Below, piece by piece: positions 34,041-42,915 of a stretch of 64,000 nt of DNA (its first letter is position 1; each line of letters begins with the position of its first letter). The stretch covers positions 6,759,209 to 6,823,208 of the forward strand of contig JAPWDM010000015.1 in assembly GCA_035578155.1 (NCBI GenBank). The letters are read 5' to 3'. The DNA is from Brachynemurus nebulosus (Eukaryota > Arthropoda > Insecta > Neuroptera > Myrmeleontidae). A model generated the notes under the pieces. That model saw only the letters and a list, made by a program, of their open reading frames with translations. It did not search any database and was not told the DNA's origin. Made by a program: the position numbers and the translations under genes.

Positions 34041-34529
34041 CTATATGTTTTCTAAATAAAAGTTTTTTAAAATTATGCCATTTTCTAAAGCACACATCTT
34101 GTCGGTCGCATGAAGTAAACATCGCCTTGAGTTGTACTCATCTCGCAGTTGGGCAAGTTTAGGGATGTCAAAAATTTCCTCCATATTCACTATCGATGGT
34201 TGATCTTCAGTCTCATCAAACAGATCCATAACCCATTCCCGTTTTTCACCACCCTTCACGTATACAAACGAGAACTTCTTTAGAATCGGTTTCAGTATGT
34301 TGCGAAGTTTGTTGTATGGAATGAAACCACAAGACCAGTTAAGACCATGATATCGGTGATATAGGTGCCGAGCAACGCGCCGATATTTCTCAGGTAATTC
34401 ATTGAAATCAAATGGCGGCTCGAATAGAAGATGTAACATGTCATTAGATTCCTCCACAACAATACCAACTTCTTTAAAGAAAAATTGATTGTTGGGACCT
34501 TTGAAACCTTGTACATCAAGAAAAGCCAT
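34041..34529 (-). CDS. Conserved-type Polinton/arthropod protein with LDVQGF motif
   Basis: 162 residues from ATG 34529. It begins MAFLDVQGF and continues with FFFKEVGIV, FEPPF, WSCGFIPY, FVYVKGGEKREWV and, near the end, C-x2-H...C-A-x-x-N. I recall this pattern (DxQGF, KE, vKG.eK..W, C..H) from uncharacterised arthropod multicopy and Maverick-associated proteins; the order suggests an RNase H/exonuclease-like fold but catalytic residues are not certain. It has its own promoter (TATATAAA at 34574-34581, ATTTAGTTCTA at 34543-34553), giving a leader of about 20 nt. The frame is complete. Confidence 0.65.
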   Translation of the reverse strand: MAFLDVQGFKGPNNQFFFKEVGIVVEESNDMLHLLFEPPFDFNELPEKYRRVARHLYHRYHGLNWSCGFIPYNKLRNILKPILKKFSFVYVKGGEKREWVMDLFDETEDQPSIVNMEEIFDIPKLAQLRDEYNSRRCLLHATDKMCALENGIILKNFYLENI

Positions 34530-34542
34530 TTTACTGCCGCTA

Positions 34543-34581
34543 TAGAACTAAATTTATTTACACAATCCACAACTTTATATA
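34543..34581 (-). promoter_or_regulatory. Core promoter of the LDVQGF gene
   Basis: TATATAAA at 34574-34581 and initiator-like ATTTAGTTCTA at 34543-34553, with 32 bp from the first T of the TATA box to the A of TTTAGTT. The same initiator string occurs upstream of the PLA2-like gene. Confidence 0.6.
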
Positions 34582-34698
34582 GAATAATTAAAAGTGGTGG
34601 GAGTAACTTCTAACCAAGTTAGTTGGTGGAATGTATTCGAAAATAACTACTAATAGCTATTGCTAATTTATCAGCAAATTACACTCTGCTAAGAATAT

Positions 34699-35175
34699 TT
34701 AACACATTGCTGAGCAGCACCCTCTTTTCACTTTAAAACCTAGTGATTTAAGAAATGCTAAATTTTCGGGTGAGATATTGTGTTGTTGCTTAAATGTTTT
34801 ACTTTTTATGGTCTCCGGTTTCAAAAGTCCAAACTTTACTTTAGTTTTCATTGCGTTTGTTACAGCCCACGCAGCAGTTTTTTCACCAAATTTTGCGTCT
34901 GAAGATTTAACGCGGTTCCAGGCGGCGTTAGCTAAAATTAAATCAGCCTTATGTCGATCGCTAAGATTTTTACTTTGTGCGTAAGCAATATCATGTGCTT
35001 TACAAGCCTCGTCTAGCTTATTGATCCCCGGATCACCCCGTGCTAATCGTTCTTGTAATTTCGTACCAGGTCCGCAATAAGAATAACCGGGTATATGTGC
35101 TTCAAATGGCAACTTGTTAATTATTGAATTAAGCAATCCACGACCGCTTCGCTGTTGTTGCTTGCAATGTAACAT
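34699..35175 (-). CDS. Phospholipase A2-like protein (parvovirus VP1u type)
   Basis: 158 residues from ATG 35175. The calcium loop YCGPGT (33-38) and catalytic ACKAHDIAYA (His61-Asp62) are present, followed by the LADLILANAAW-type helix (KADLILANAAW). This is the viral PLA2 fold found in parvovirus VP1 N-termini and in arthropod Polintons/adintoviruses, where it is thought to breach endosomal membranes during entry. The N-terminus GRGLLNSIINKLPFE...HIPGY is also family-typical. The ATG follows the initiator almost directly (about 7-nt leader). The protein ends CCSAMC. No lesion is seen. Confidence 0.88.
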   Translation of the reverse strand: MLHCKQQQRSGRGLLNSIINKLPFEAHIPGYSYCGPGTKLQERLARGDPGINKLDEACKAHDIAYAQSKNLSDRHKADLILANAAWNRVKSSDAKFGEKTAAWAVTNAMKTKVKFGLLKPETIKSKTFKQQHNISPENLAFLKSLGFKVKRGCCSAMC

Positions 35176-35215
35176 TAGAACTAAATGTCAATCATCTTGA
35201 GTAGTGCTATTTATA
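35176..35215 (-). promoter_or_regulatory. Core promoter of the PLA2-like gene
   Basis: TATAAATA at 35208-35215 and ATTTAGTTCTA at 35176-35186, 33 bp from TATA start to the initiator A; the start codon begins at the very next base after the motif. Confidence 0.6.
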
Positions 35216-35513
35216 GATTCATGAAAAATTGAAATGAATCAATTTCGCGAACAAATAATTTACAATTTTGATCGCTTTCAATAAAATAAATTCTATTTCC
35301 ACAACCACCAAAAATTATAACACATAGATGCATAATATCATCTTTTTCAATGTTATCGAATGCTATTGTTAACAGTGGTTCGTTAGAATCATTAAACCAT
35401 TGGATTTCATTGTTGCAATTGTTGACTTGCAGATCAGTGCAACAATTAAATTCATTGTTGGCAAATACATATTCAAGTCCCAACGAATGCCAGTTTACAA
35501 CATAGCGAATCAT
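35211..35513 (-). CDS. Small unknown Polinton protein
   Basis: 100 residues from ATG 35513, of balanced composition with several Cys (NEFNCCTDLQVNNC) and predicted beta strands. I recognise no family. It is transcribed divergently from the ATPase gene; the 69-bp gap has TATA-like boxes for both directions. Its end overlaps the promoter of the PLA2-like gene by a few bases, showing how compact this segment is. Confidence 0.5.
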   Translation of the reverse strand: MIRYVVNWHSLGLEYVFANNEFNCCTDLQVNNCNNEIQWFNDSNEPLLTIAFDNIEKDDIMHLCVIIFGGCGNRIYFIESDQNCKLFVREIDSFQFFMNL

Positions 35514-35537
35514 GGTGATTAGGTACTGTCGTCAATG

Positions 35538-35572
35538 TATATAAAGCCGCATTTTTATATATAGTATTCAGT
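35538..35572 (+). promoter_or_regulatory. Core promoter of the ATPase gene (divergent region)
   Basis: TATATAAA at 35538-35545 and the arthropod initiator TCAGT at 35568-35572, 30 bp apart; ATG at 35583 leaves a ~13-nt leader. Overlapping TATA-like sequence on the other strand could serve the 100-residue gene. Confidence 0.65.
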
Positions 35573-35582
35573 AGCGTTAAAG

Positions 35583-35773
35583 ATGCATTTTATAAAGCAA
35601 CGTGTAGAATTGCCAATCGAAAACATGGATTTCATATCACATACAGGTGGTGAAAAAAAGCATGGCCCCCTGTTACCGAATAATATAAGGTGTCTAATAG
35701 TAGGTCCATCGGGGTGTGGTAAAACTAGCGTTTTGTTAAATTTATTAGAACACCCGAATGGCTTACGTTTCGA
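35583..35773 (+). pseudogene. Packaging ATPase, N-terminal part (split by Gypsy insertion)
   Basis: Starts at ATG 35583. IRCLIVGPSGCGKTSVLLNL contains the Walker A motif (residues 41-49). The coding frame runs until 35773, where the Gypsy LTR begins, and resumes at 44870. The gene belongs to the FtsK/HerA-type genome-packaging ATPases of Polintons, adintoviruses and virophages, which would pump DNA into a capsid. Uninterrupted length would be about 230 residues, near the family's norm. The insertion is the only lesion I see. Confidence 0.82.
35770..35773. repeat. Gypsy target-site duplication, left (TCGA)
   Basis: Repeated as 44866-44869 after the right LTR. Four base pairs is within the usual range for Ty3/Gypsy integrases. 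Confidence 0.85.
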
Positions 35774-37722
35774 TGTTACGAAGTACCTATCTACACCATT
35801 CAACAACTCCTCCGGAACCTGAATGTACCCCATGCCAATCAGAATCATATTAAAGACAGACAAAAAAAAAAAATTAAAATACTTCAACAAAAAAAAAGTA
35901 ATAGCAAAACACAAAAAAAAAAAAAAAACATTATATTCCTGTTAACATGTATTTAATCTTCAAATTATAAACAGTAAAAATAGTTTACACCGATTTTGTA
36001 TGAACTGTCAAAAATGACATTTGTCAACAGGCGCCAAAATACGAAAAATCATGTTGAACTAATAAGAATTAAAAATTATTATTATCAAAACTCAGTAGGA
36101 GATGCGCGAGTGATTAAATGGCGGCTTAAATTAGAAAGAGACGGAACACCAATGACCTGCTCGCGAGTAACTAAAATTTTTACTCAAAAAAAAAAATTCA
36201 CTTTTGATATAGTTTTGCCATAAGCAACTTCGAATTACGTTCTTACATAATAATCTCACAATTACCTTAAATTCTAAAATGATCCGGAATGTTGCATAAC
36301 CAATTCAAGTTATAATTGTGTTAAATTATATTTCAAATATTTTTTTATTACTGTGAAAAAATTTTGAATTCGTTGCATCAATCAACCGCGAATTCACCAG
36401 TGTTGTAAAAAAGGTATGAAAAAATCAACAGTTTTTTCGTAATAAAAGTTGAAAATCGTAAGAAAATACAAATTTAAAAGTTGAAAGCGATAGGTCATTG
36501 ATACTGGTCATACCTGAATTTTTTTTGAATTTTCAATTAACGAAAATCTAGGTGTTTTTCTTGGTTCCGCCTTGCTGAAAATTTATCGTTGTGTGACTCA
36601 TTTTTTTTTTTATTATAAATCGTTAGTTTTTATAGAAAATAATGGGGCGCTAATCATCCTTTTAAAAGTCGATTTTCATGTTTTTTTTTACAATTTTTTT
36701 GTCACTGTCAATTAAGTTACCATTCGTATATTAACGATAACTTAGTTACCGACTCAGATAGCCGCCATTTTCTCATTTATTCTGTCGTCACATGATCACC
36801 CCGGGTCGTCGCCATTTTGGGCACGTTTTTTTTTTTTCTCAAACAAACAGATATTTCGCATTTTGGCCAAACTGTCGATTAATTTACTGTTTTGGCGATC
36901 ATTATTTCCACACTTTTCCAGCACATTGTATTTGATTGGTCTGTCCGTCTCTGAATTTTCTCAGAACTCTTACCGGCAAATTGTCCGTCTTTTTTAATTG
37001 GTCCATCCAGGCGTTATTCTGGAATTCTCGCAAATCGGGATTACTCCAGTTGATAACGTGAATCCTTATGGCATCCTTCCATTTACTGTAGAAGGTAAAA
37101 ATAGAGAAGGCTTAATTAGATTATAATATTATAATTGTAATAGTATTAGATTAAATAGCTGTAAGTTTGGTTAATGTATTAAATTAAATTGTTTTTTAAT
37201 GTAAATAAATTGTTAAAAGGGAAACCGGAAAATTTATTAATTCACTTACCTTATAGCTTCACACCATATTTTCAGCATAACATCTGCAATAATACCGCCC
37301 CAAATCACCATAATCACCTAACTTATTACACACGTCTGAACTTAAAAACGTCACGTTACGATCCATATTGGCGAATGAGTCCACAAACAACCAGCGCGTT
37401 GTTTTGGCTGAGCGCCAAAATTTGAAATCACCTCGAGAGTTATTTATCAAAATTCGATACGCCTTATGTTATATACTCAAAGGGGACTAGGCGCCTACAC
37501 TGCTAAAATCTTCGATCCTAGCACTGGGAAGAGGGATATAGGGCTTTCATCACAAAACAAAAGCTTCCACTGTTTATTTAAGATCATTTATTTATTATTT
37601 AAATCAGACCTACATCGCCTCTTGTAAAATACAAGTTAAATTAGGCAATGACATAACATATGTATTTTGTCGACTGCGGCAAAATACGAGTTTTAACACC
37701 ATCTAATACAAAAAAAGTTACA
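35774..37722 (+). repeat. Gypsy 5' LTR
   Basis: Begins TGTTACG and ends GTTACA. It is unusually long for insect Gypsy elements. Short frames inside it are duplicated exactly in the 3' LTR and look fortuitous. It contains several T- and A-runs. Confidence 0.93.
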
Positions 37723-37723
37723 C

Positions 37724-37738
37724 TGGTAACAGAGCGCG
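37724..37738 (+). other. Gypsy primer-binding site
   Basis: TGGTAACAGAGC follows the LTR by one base. It resembles the 3' end complement of an initiator-Met-type tRNA (TGGTAGCAGAGC) with one mismatch; the tRNA identity is inferred. Confidence 0.55.
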
Positions 37739-38321
37739 TGGTTTTATTAGTCTTAGACCCCTGTTTAACTTAACCGTATCAAATTAGCACTCAGATTAAA
37801 AAAAAAAACTTTATTCAAACCAAAATTAATAGAAGTATAAGCGAAGTAATCGGCAGTTATCTAAACATTTAGATTAATTTAGGATAGTTAGGATTAAGTA
37901 TTTAGGTATTTAAGTTAGTTAAGATAGAATAGGTTATTTTAGGAGATAACTGCCGTAAACAAGAAAAACACCTGATTACAATAAATATAATTCAAAACAC
38001 AATAAATAAACATAATTCACAACAAAAAATTTATACACAATTATAACAAAAAAATAAAATAAGAACGTAACTCGAAGAAAGGACCTATACTAGTACAAAC
38101 AATAAATAAAATAATAATACTATATACAAAATATTCTTATACCTAATCTTAATACTAATAATAATAATAATAAAAAAAAAAAAACTACAAACTACAAAAT
38201 ACAAAAATACAAAAATACAAATTACTATATACAATAATTAAAGAATATACAGGTTAAACACACACACACACACAAAATTCTTCGGTCCGGAAAAAGGTAC
38301 AAGGAAGCTTCACACACCACG
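37739..38321 (+). other. Gypsy untranslated leader
   Basis: AT-rich leader without ORFs. A short (CA)n lies at about 38260-38275 just before gag. Confidence 0.7.
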
Positions 38322-39353
38322 ATGAATCCAATCGAGGACTCCCCGTCGCCGACGTCACCAAATGCGGATTTTGACACGCCAAACCGTAATCAAAGTACAC
38401 CTCAACATACCGATAGGAAAAATGTAATTGACGCGATGCAACAACATATCGAATTGCAATCTGAAACAAACGCGCGAATAATTAGTCAGTTACAAGACGT
38501 AGCGAATTCAATGACATACTTACGAAAGGAATTAGACGCGATAAAACATCAACCGTCAACCTCTACCGCGAAGCCTCCAATTCATGAACCACCGTCGGAT
38601 GTGCAAAAACAAATTGCGCAAATCACCAAGTCCTTGACAGACCTCCACGAACAAATGCAACGAATACACAGTGTACAACAGACAACTCACGGTCCAGTCG
38701 CAAACGAAGGACAGCCTAAAACGAATAATAGTGATATTAGTGCTAATCAATCAAAATTATCGCAGGTAACAGTTTCGTATAAAATAAACGCTGCTTCATT
38801 TCTAGAACATATACCTGAATGTGATGCTTCGTGTGCGCGTAGACTCGTAGACTTTCTCCAATCCGTCAACACTGTTATTACGCGGCAGCTCGTTGATGAA
38901 CTCTCATTTTTGAGAATAGTTACGCAAAGGTGTCATAATCTTCTCGCGGAATGGTGGTCTGCAAACTTGTTATATTTTACGAACTGGAAAGAATTTAAAA
39001 GGAAATTAATTCATGACTTAATAGACCCCGTGCAGTTTTCTAATCTTCTTACCACAATTATTTTTAGGCAACAAATGCCGTCTGAACAGTTTCGTGAATA
39101 TGTAGCTGACATCCGACAAAAGGCTTCCATACTTGAAGTGCCGTTCACAGAGAGGGAAATCGTGTCGTCAATTTGGTTACGTCGAAACTTAACAACGTTA
39201 GAGGTGTGTCGTGTGCAACAACCGCCGGTGACGTACAGCGACTTAGCGGCGATAATAGCGAATATTGAATTGTATCAACAGCAGCGGGCCGCACTCCTGT
39301 CCACCGAAGCTTCCTCGACCACGACTGTACGCCGGACGAACCAGAAAAACTAG
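38322..39353 (+). CDS. gag: Gypsy Gag
   Basis: 343 residues from ATG 38322. The N-terminal third is helical and rich in Gln/Ser (coiled-coil-like region about 30-110). The central part (about 150-300) has the hydrophobic pattern of a retrotransposon capsid domain (LLAEWWSANLLYFTNWKEFK, then FREYVADIRQKA). No CCHC zinc knuckle is present, as in some Ty3/Gypsy lineages. The end overlaps pol: the sequence G AAA AAC TAG at the stop could act as a -1 slippery site, and the pol frame is already open upstream of the gag stop. Confidence 0.85.
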   Translation: MNPIEDSPSPTSPNADFDTPNRNQSTPQHTDRKNVIDAMQQHIELQSETNARIISQLQDVANSMTYLRKELDAIKHQPSTSTAKPPIHEPPSDVQKQIAQITKSLTDLHEQMQRIHSVQQTTHGPVANEGQPKTNNSDISANQSKLSQVTVSYKINAASFLEHIPECDASCARRLVDFLQSVNTVITRQLVDELSFLRIVTQRCHNLLAEWWSANLLYFTNWKEFKRKLIHDLIDPVQFSNLLTTIIFRQQMPSEQFREYVADIRQKASILEVPFTEREIVSSIWLRRNLTTLEVCRVQQPPVTYSDLAAIIANIELYQQQRAALLSTEASSTTTVRRTNQKN

Positions 39354-42300
39354 TGACGACGGACAATTTACTGGACGCACATACATCTACTTCGACGAAT
39401 AACAAACTACCAGCGCTTAAAACACGTAAGTCACATATACATTGTCTTTTGAATTTTCTCAAGCCCGACACGCCTGTACAAGCGCTTCCGGTCGTTAACG
39501 TACAAATCGGCCATGTTAAGCTTTCCTCGCTTCTTGATTCCGGGGCAACGTGCTCGTTTATATCACGACAAGCATTCAAACTGTTGTCGTCAGCAAAAAT
39601 CGGTACCGTCAAACCAACAAAAATGATTGCGCGATTAGCTGACGGATCACAAAAACAATTAAATCAACTATTTACATGTAATGTCAAAATCGGAAAGTTT
39701 ACTTGGAGATTAGATCTTTTGATATTAAATAATTTACCGTACGATTTGGTAATAGGCGTTAACGACCTGAAACGAATGTCAGCAGTGATTACCTTTTCTC
39801 CCCAGGGAATCTACTTCGCCTTCGACCAAACACACATTCCGATCAATTGCACCTTCACGTCGTTAATCGGAACTATGCAGGTAAATCCGCAATTAACACC
39901 TGCCCAATTTAACGATCTTAAACAGCTGCTGGAACAATATCCGGACGTCTTGACGCAGCGAGTTGGACGACTTAAAGACTACGAGTATGAAATTCACTTG
40001 AAGGACGCCACACCGGTACGTCGACCTCCATACCCGTTAAATCCAACACAACTGAGGATAATGGAAGAACACATAAAAGAACTTTTAAAGAATGATTTGA
40101 TAGAGCCGAGTCATGCTAGTTACGGCTCCCCGGCCTTTCTGATCCCGAAGAAGACCGGCGATTATCGTTTAATTATTGACTATAGAATGCTCAATTCTAA
40201 GGTCCATTTTGATAGCTGGCCGACGCCGTCATTAGAATCATTCTTCCATTATCTTCACGGAGCCACCATCTTTTCAACGTTGGATTTAACTAAGGCGTTC
40301 CATCAAATACCGTTGTCTCAGTCGTCCAAGCCGCTAACTACCTTCCTGACGCCCACAGCTGCCTGGCAGTATAAAGTAGTCCCATTTGGACTCAGCGTTT
40401 CTCCAAGTGCATTAAATCGTATTATGCACGATCTCTTTGGAGATTTATTAGACAAATACGTAATAACGTATTTCGATGACCTGCTAATCTTCTCGAAGTC
40501 TTATGAGGAGCATTTACAACATCTTCAAGAAGTGTTCGACCGACTGAGGAAGGCCGGCCCATTCACGGTGAACCCGGACAAGTCGATTTTTGCGGTCACT
40601 CGTGTCAAGTTCCTTGGATATGAGATCTGCCCTGATGGCACCTTTGTTGATAAACAAAAGCTCCAGGCTATCCAAGGGATACGAGTGCCGCGAAATTTGA
40701 AAGAAGTCCGTAAGTTCCTCGGGATGTGCTCCTTCTTCGGACGGTTCATCAAGGACTTCGCGAGGATAGCCGGTCCATTAAACAACTTAAAAAAGAAACA
40801 CGTGAGATTCCACATGGGACCAGAACAAATAAAGGCCTTTAACGACCTGAAGGATGCATTGACCAATAGTCCAGTATTAGCGTACCCGGATTACAACCGA
40901 GAATTCGTAGTGCAATGCGACGCGAGCTTAACACACCTCGGAGCCGCGCTTATGCAAAAATATGACGACGGACTAAGACCAGTGCACTACGCTTCCCGAC
41001 GTCTGTCGGCAACTGAGTCACATTACCCGATCTATGAGCTAGAAGCCCTTTGTGTCGTCTGGGCATTAGAAAAGTTTAAAACTTATTTGCTCGGTAACCG
41101 ATTCACAGTGCAGACAGACTCGGCAGCCTTCAAATTTTTAAGAACGTCGCAAAGGACGAACCCGAAGGTTACGCGATGGGTGTTATCGTTGGCCAGGTTT
41201 GATTTTCGGGTAGAAACGATAAGGGGCGAGAAAAATTTCATTGCAGACGGACTTAGCCGACTGTACAATGACTTCCACGACGACGAACCGGACGAACAAG
41301 CGGACGACTATTCCATCATGCAAGACATAAACTTACTGTCTGACATACCGCCCGCGTTCCAAAAACTCGAAGAATACCAACAGAGGGATGCCGAGTGCCG
41401 GCTCATTCTGCAGCGGTTACAACGCGGCGAGTATGTGAAAGGCTACGCGCTTCGGCATAACCTTTTGGTGAAGAGTGTTGGAAAGCGGAACCGCACTAGA
41501 GTGGTGTGTCCCCCGTCCGTCCGTCCATTGGCTCTGTATTATTACCATAATACTTTGACTAATAATCATGGTGGAATTACAGTGACTTACCGATCAATAG
41601 CGCGGAGGTTTTGGTGGCCAGGAATGTTTAAAGATGTCACCAACTACGTACGCTCTTGTGACATATGCCAGGAGTGCAAGGCATCCAATACTCCAAGAGG
41701 CGCTCCAATGGCTTCGACAGTGCCTGAATCCCCGTGGCAAAAAATTTATCTCGATTACCTCGGGCCGTTCGTCACCGCCTCCACGGGACACCGATATTGC
41801 CTGGTGGTCTTGGACTCTCAAACTAAATTTCTCGAGCTTTATCCGACGAAACGGATGACTGCTAAAGTGACCGCTGAACGTATGACGGACCTCTTCACAC
41901 GTTTTGGCCCACCTAAAGTTTGTGTTATGGACAATGCGAGTTACTTTCGATCGAATCTGATGACTAATCTACTGATCCAGTGGGGGGTTCGACCAGCATA
42001 CACCAGCCCCTACCGACCGTCTGGAAATATGAGTGAGAGAGTGAATCGAGATATCCGTTCAGGGATGGCGACGATATTACGCACCTACGCCGCGTCACAC
42101 AAGGAGTGGCCCAAATTTATCCCATTCGTCAAACTCTCTCACAATACGCATTATCACGAGTCGATAGGCACTACGCCGGCCGAACTATTTTTAGGTCGAA
42201 AAATATACCAACCCCTGGACCTGCAGTGGAATCTCGATCGGGTCTTAGATCCTGAAACGCCGTCCACCCAGGAAGTTACTGACGCCCTCCGGAAGGCACA

Positions 42301-42754
42301 CCAAAAGGCCAAGAAATATTATGATCTCAAGAAACCAGATAAACACCAGTTTCGAGTCGGCCAGATTGTTTTACATCGAATCAGGTATGATAACACCAAT
42401 CCTGATTTAATAAACAAATTCTTGCCTAGGTGGACCAAGCGGAAGATAATCGAGTTTACAACACCCGTGTCAGTAGTACTAGAGGACCCAGACACCGGCG
42501 CCCGATCGAGAGCCCACATAGACGACCTCAAGCCTTACCATCATCGTATTGTCCGGAATGATGAAGATGTCGCGATCACCGCAGTCAATCCGCTCGTCAA
42601 CTCTACGACCACTCAACACCGAAATCAGCACTCCGTTTACCATTCCCAGCCAGCCTACACGTCGAAGAATCCATCTACTATGTCACCACCGACGCCAACA
42701 GTATGTGCGTGTTACACCTGTATACACAAGGAAATTAGTAAGAATATTTTGTAA
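39353..42754 (+). CDS. pol: Gypsy Pol (protease, RT, RNase H, integrase)
   Basis: About 1133 codons, one base frame behind gag; its first codon here is GTG and the frame is open further upstream, so it is expressed by -1 frameshifting rather than from its own ATG. Order: protease LLDSGATCSFI (about 60-70), RT with LIIDYRMLNSK and catalytic YFDDLLIFS, RNase H with VVQCDASLTHLGAAL and TDSAAFKFL, integrase zinc module (H-x-H...CDICQEC), DDE core (YLDYLGPF, VMDNASYF, ...MSERVNRD), and a C-terminal tail. The frame is uninterrupted, so the enzyme set looks functional. Confidence 0.92.
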   Translation: MTTDNLLDAHTSTSTNNKLPALKTRKSHIHCLLNFLKPDTPVQALPVVNVQIGHVKLSSLLDSGATCSFISRQAFKLLSSAKIGTVKPTKMIARLADGSQKQLNQLFTCNVKIGKFTWRLDLLILNNLPYDLVIGVNDLKRMSAVITFSPQGIYFAFDQTHIPINCTFTSLIGTMQVNPQLTPAQFNDLKQLLEQYPDVLTQRVGRLKDYEYEIHLKDATPVRRPPYPLNPTQLRIMEEHIKELLKNDLIEPSHASYGSPAFLIPKKTGDYRLIIDYRMLNSKVHFDSWPTPSLESFFHYLHGATIFSTLDLTKAFHQIPLSQSSKPLTTFLTPTAAWQYKVVPFGLSVSPSALNRIMHDLFGDLLDKYVITYFDDLLIFSKSYEEHLQHLQEVFDRLRKAGPFTVNPDKSIFAVTRVKFLGYEICPDGTFVDKQKLQAIQGIRVPRNLKEVRKFLGMCSFFGRFIKDFARIAGPLNNLKKKHVRFHMGPEQIKAFNDLKDALTNSPVLAYPDYNREFVVQCDASLTHLGAALMQKYDDGLRPVHYASRRLSATESHYPIYELEALCVVWALEKFKTYLLGNRFTVQTDSAAFKFLRTSQRTNPKVTRWVLSLARFDFRVETIRGEKNFIADGLSRLYNDFHDDEPDEQADDYSIMQDINLLSDIPPAFQKLEEYQQRDAECRLILQRLQRGEYVKGYALRHNLLVKSVGKRNRTRVVCPPSVRPLALYYYHNTLTNNHGGITVTYRSIARRFWWPGMFKDVTNYVRSCDICQECKASNTPRGAPMASTVPESPWQKIYLDYLGPFVTASTGHRYCLVVLDSQTKFLELYPTKRMTAKVTAERMTDLFTRFGPPKVCVMDNASYFRSNLMTNLLIQWGVRPAYTSPYRPSGNMSERVNRDIRSGMATILRTYAASHKEWPKFIPFVKLSHNTHYHESIGTTPAELFLGRKIYQPLDLQWNLDRVLDPETPSTQEVTDALRKAHQKAKKYYDLKKPDKHQFRVGQIVLHRIRYDNTNPDLINKFLPRWTKRKIIEFTTPVSVVLEDPDTGARSRAHIDDLKPYHHRIVRNDEDVAITAVNPLVNSTTTQHRNQHSVYHSQPAYTSKNPSTMSPPTPTVCACYTCIHKEISKNIL

Positions 42755-42898
42755 GTTGCGTATCAATGCTATATTATTTATTTAAAAATTAAAACAAAAA
42801 AGAGATCGGACAGATCAATCTTCAGAAAGCACAAAGAAAAATATCAATAGATTTTCTCATTAGAGTCGATTGTAATGACAGGGCGTACATTCAGCTTC

Positions 42899-42915
42899 CA
42901 AAAGCGGGGGGAGCG
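42899..42915 (+). other. Gypsy polypurine tract
   Basis: AAAAGCGGGGGGAGCG lies immediately before the 3' LTR and would prime plus-strand synthesis. Confidence 0.7.

Noticed and set aside
35996..37450. Short open frames in the Gypsy LTRs, duplicated at 43139-44593
   Set aside because: They occur identically only because the LTRs are duplicated. They match no family and lie in untranslated LTR sequence.
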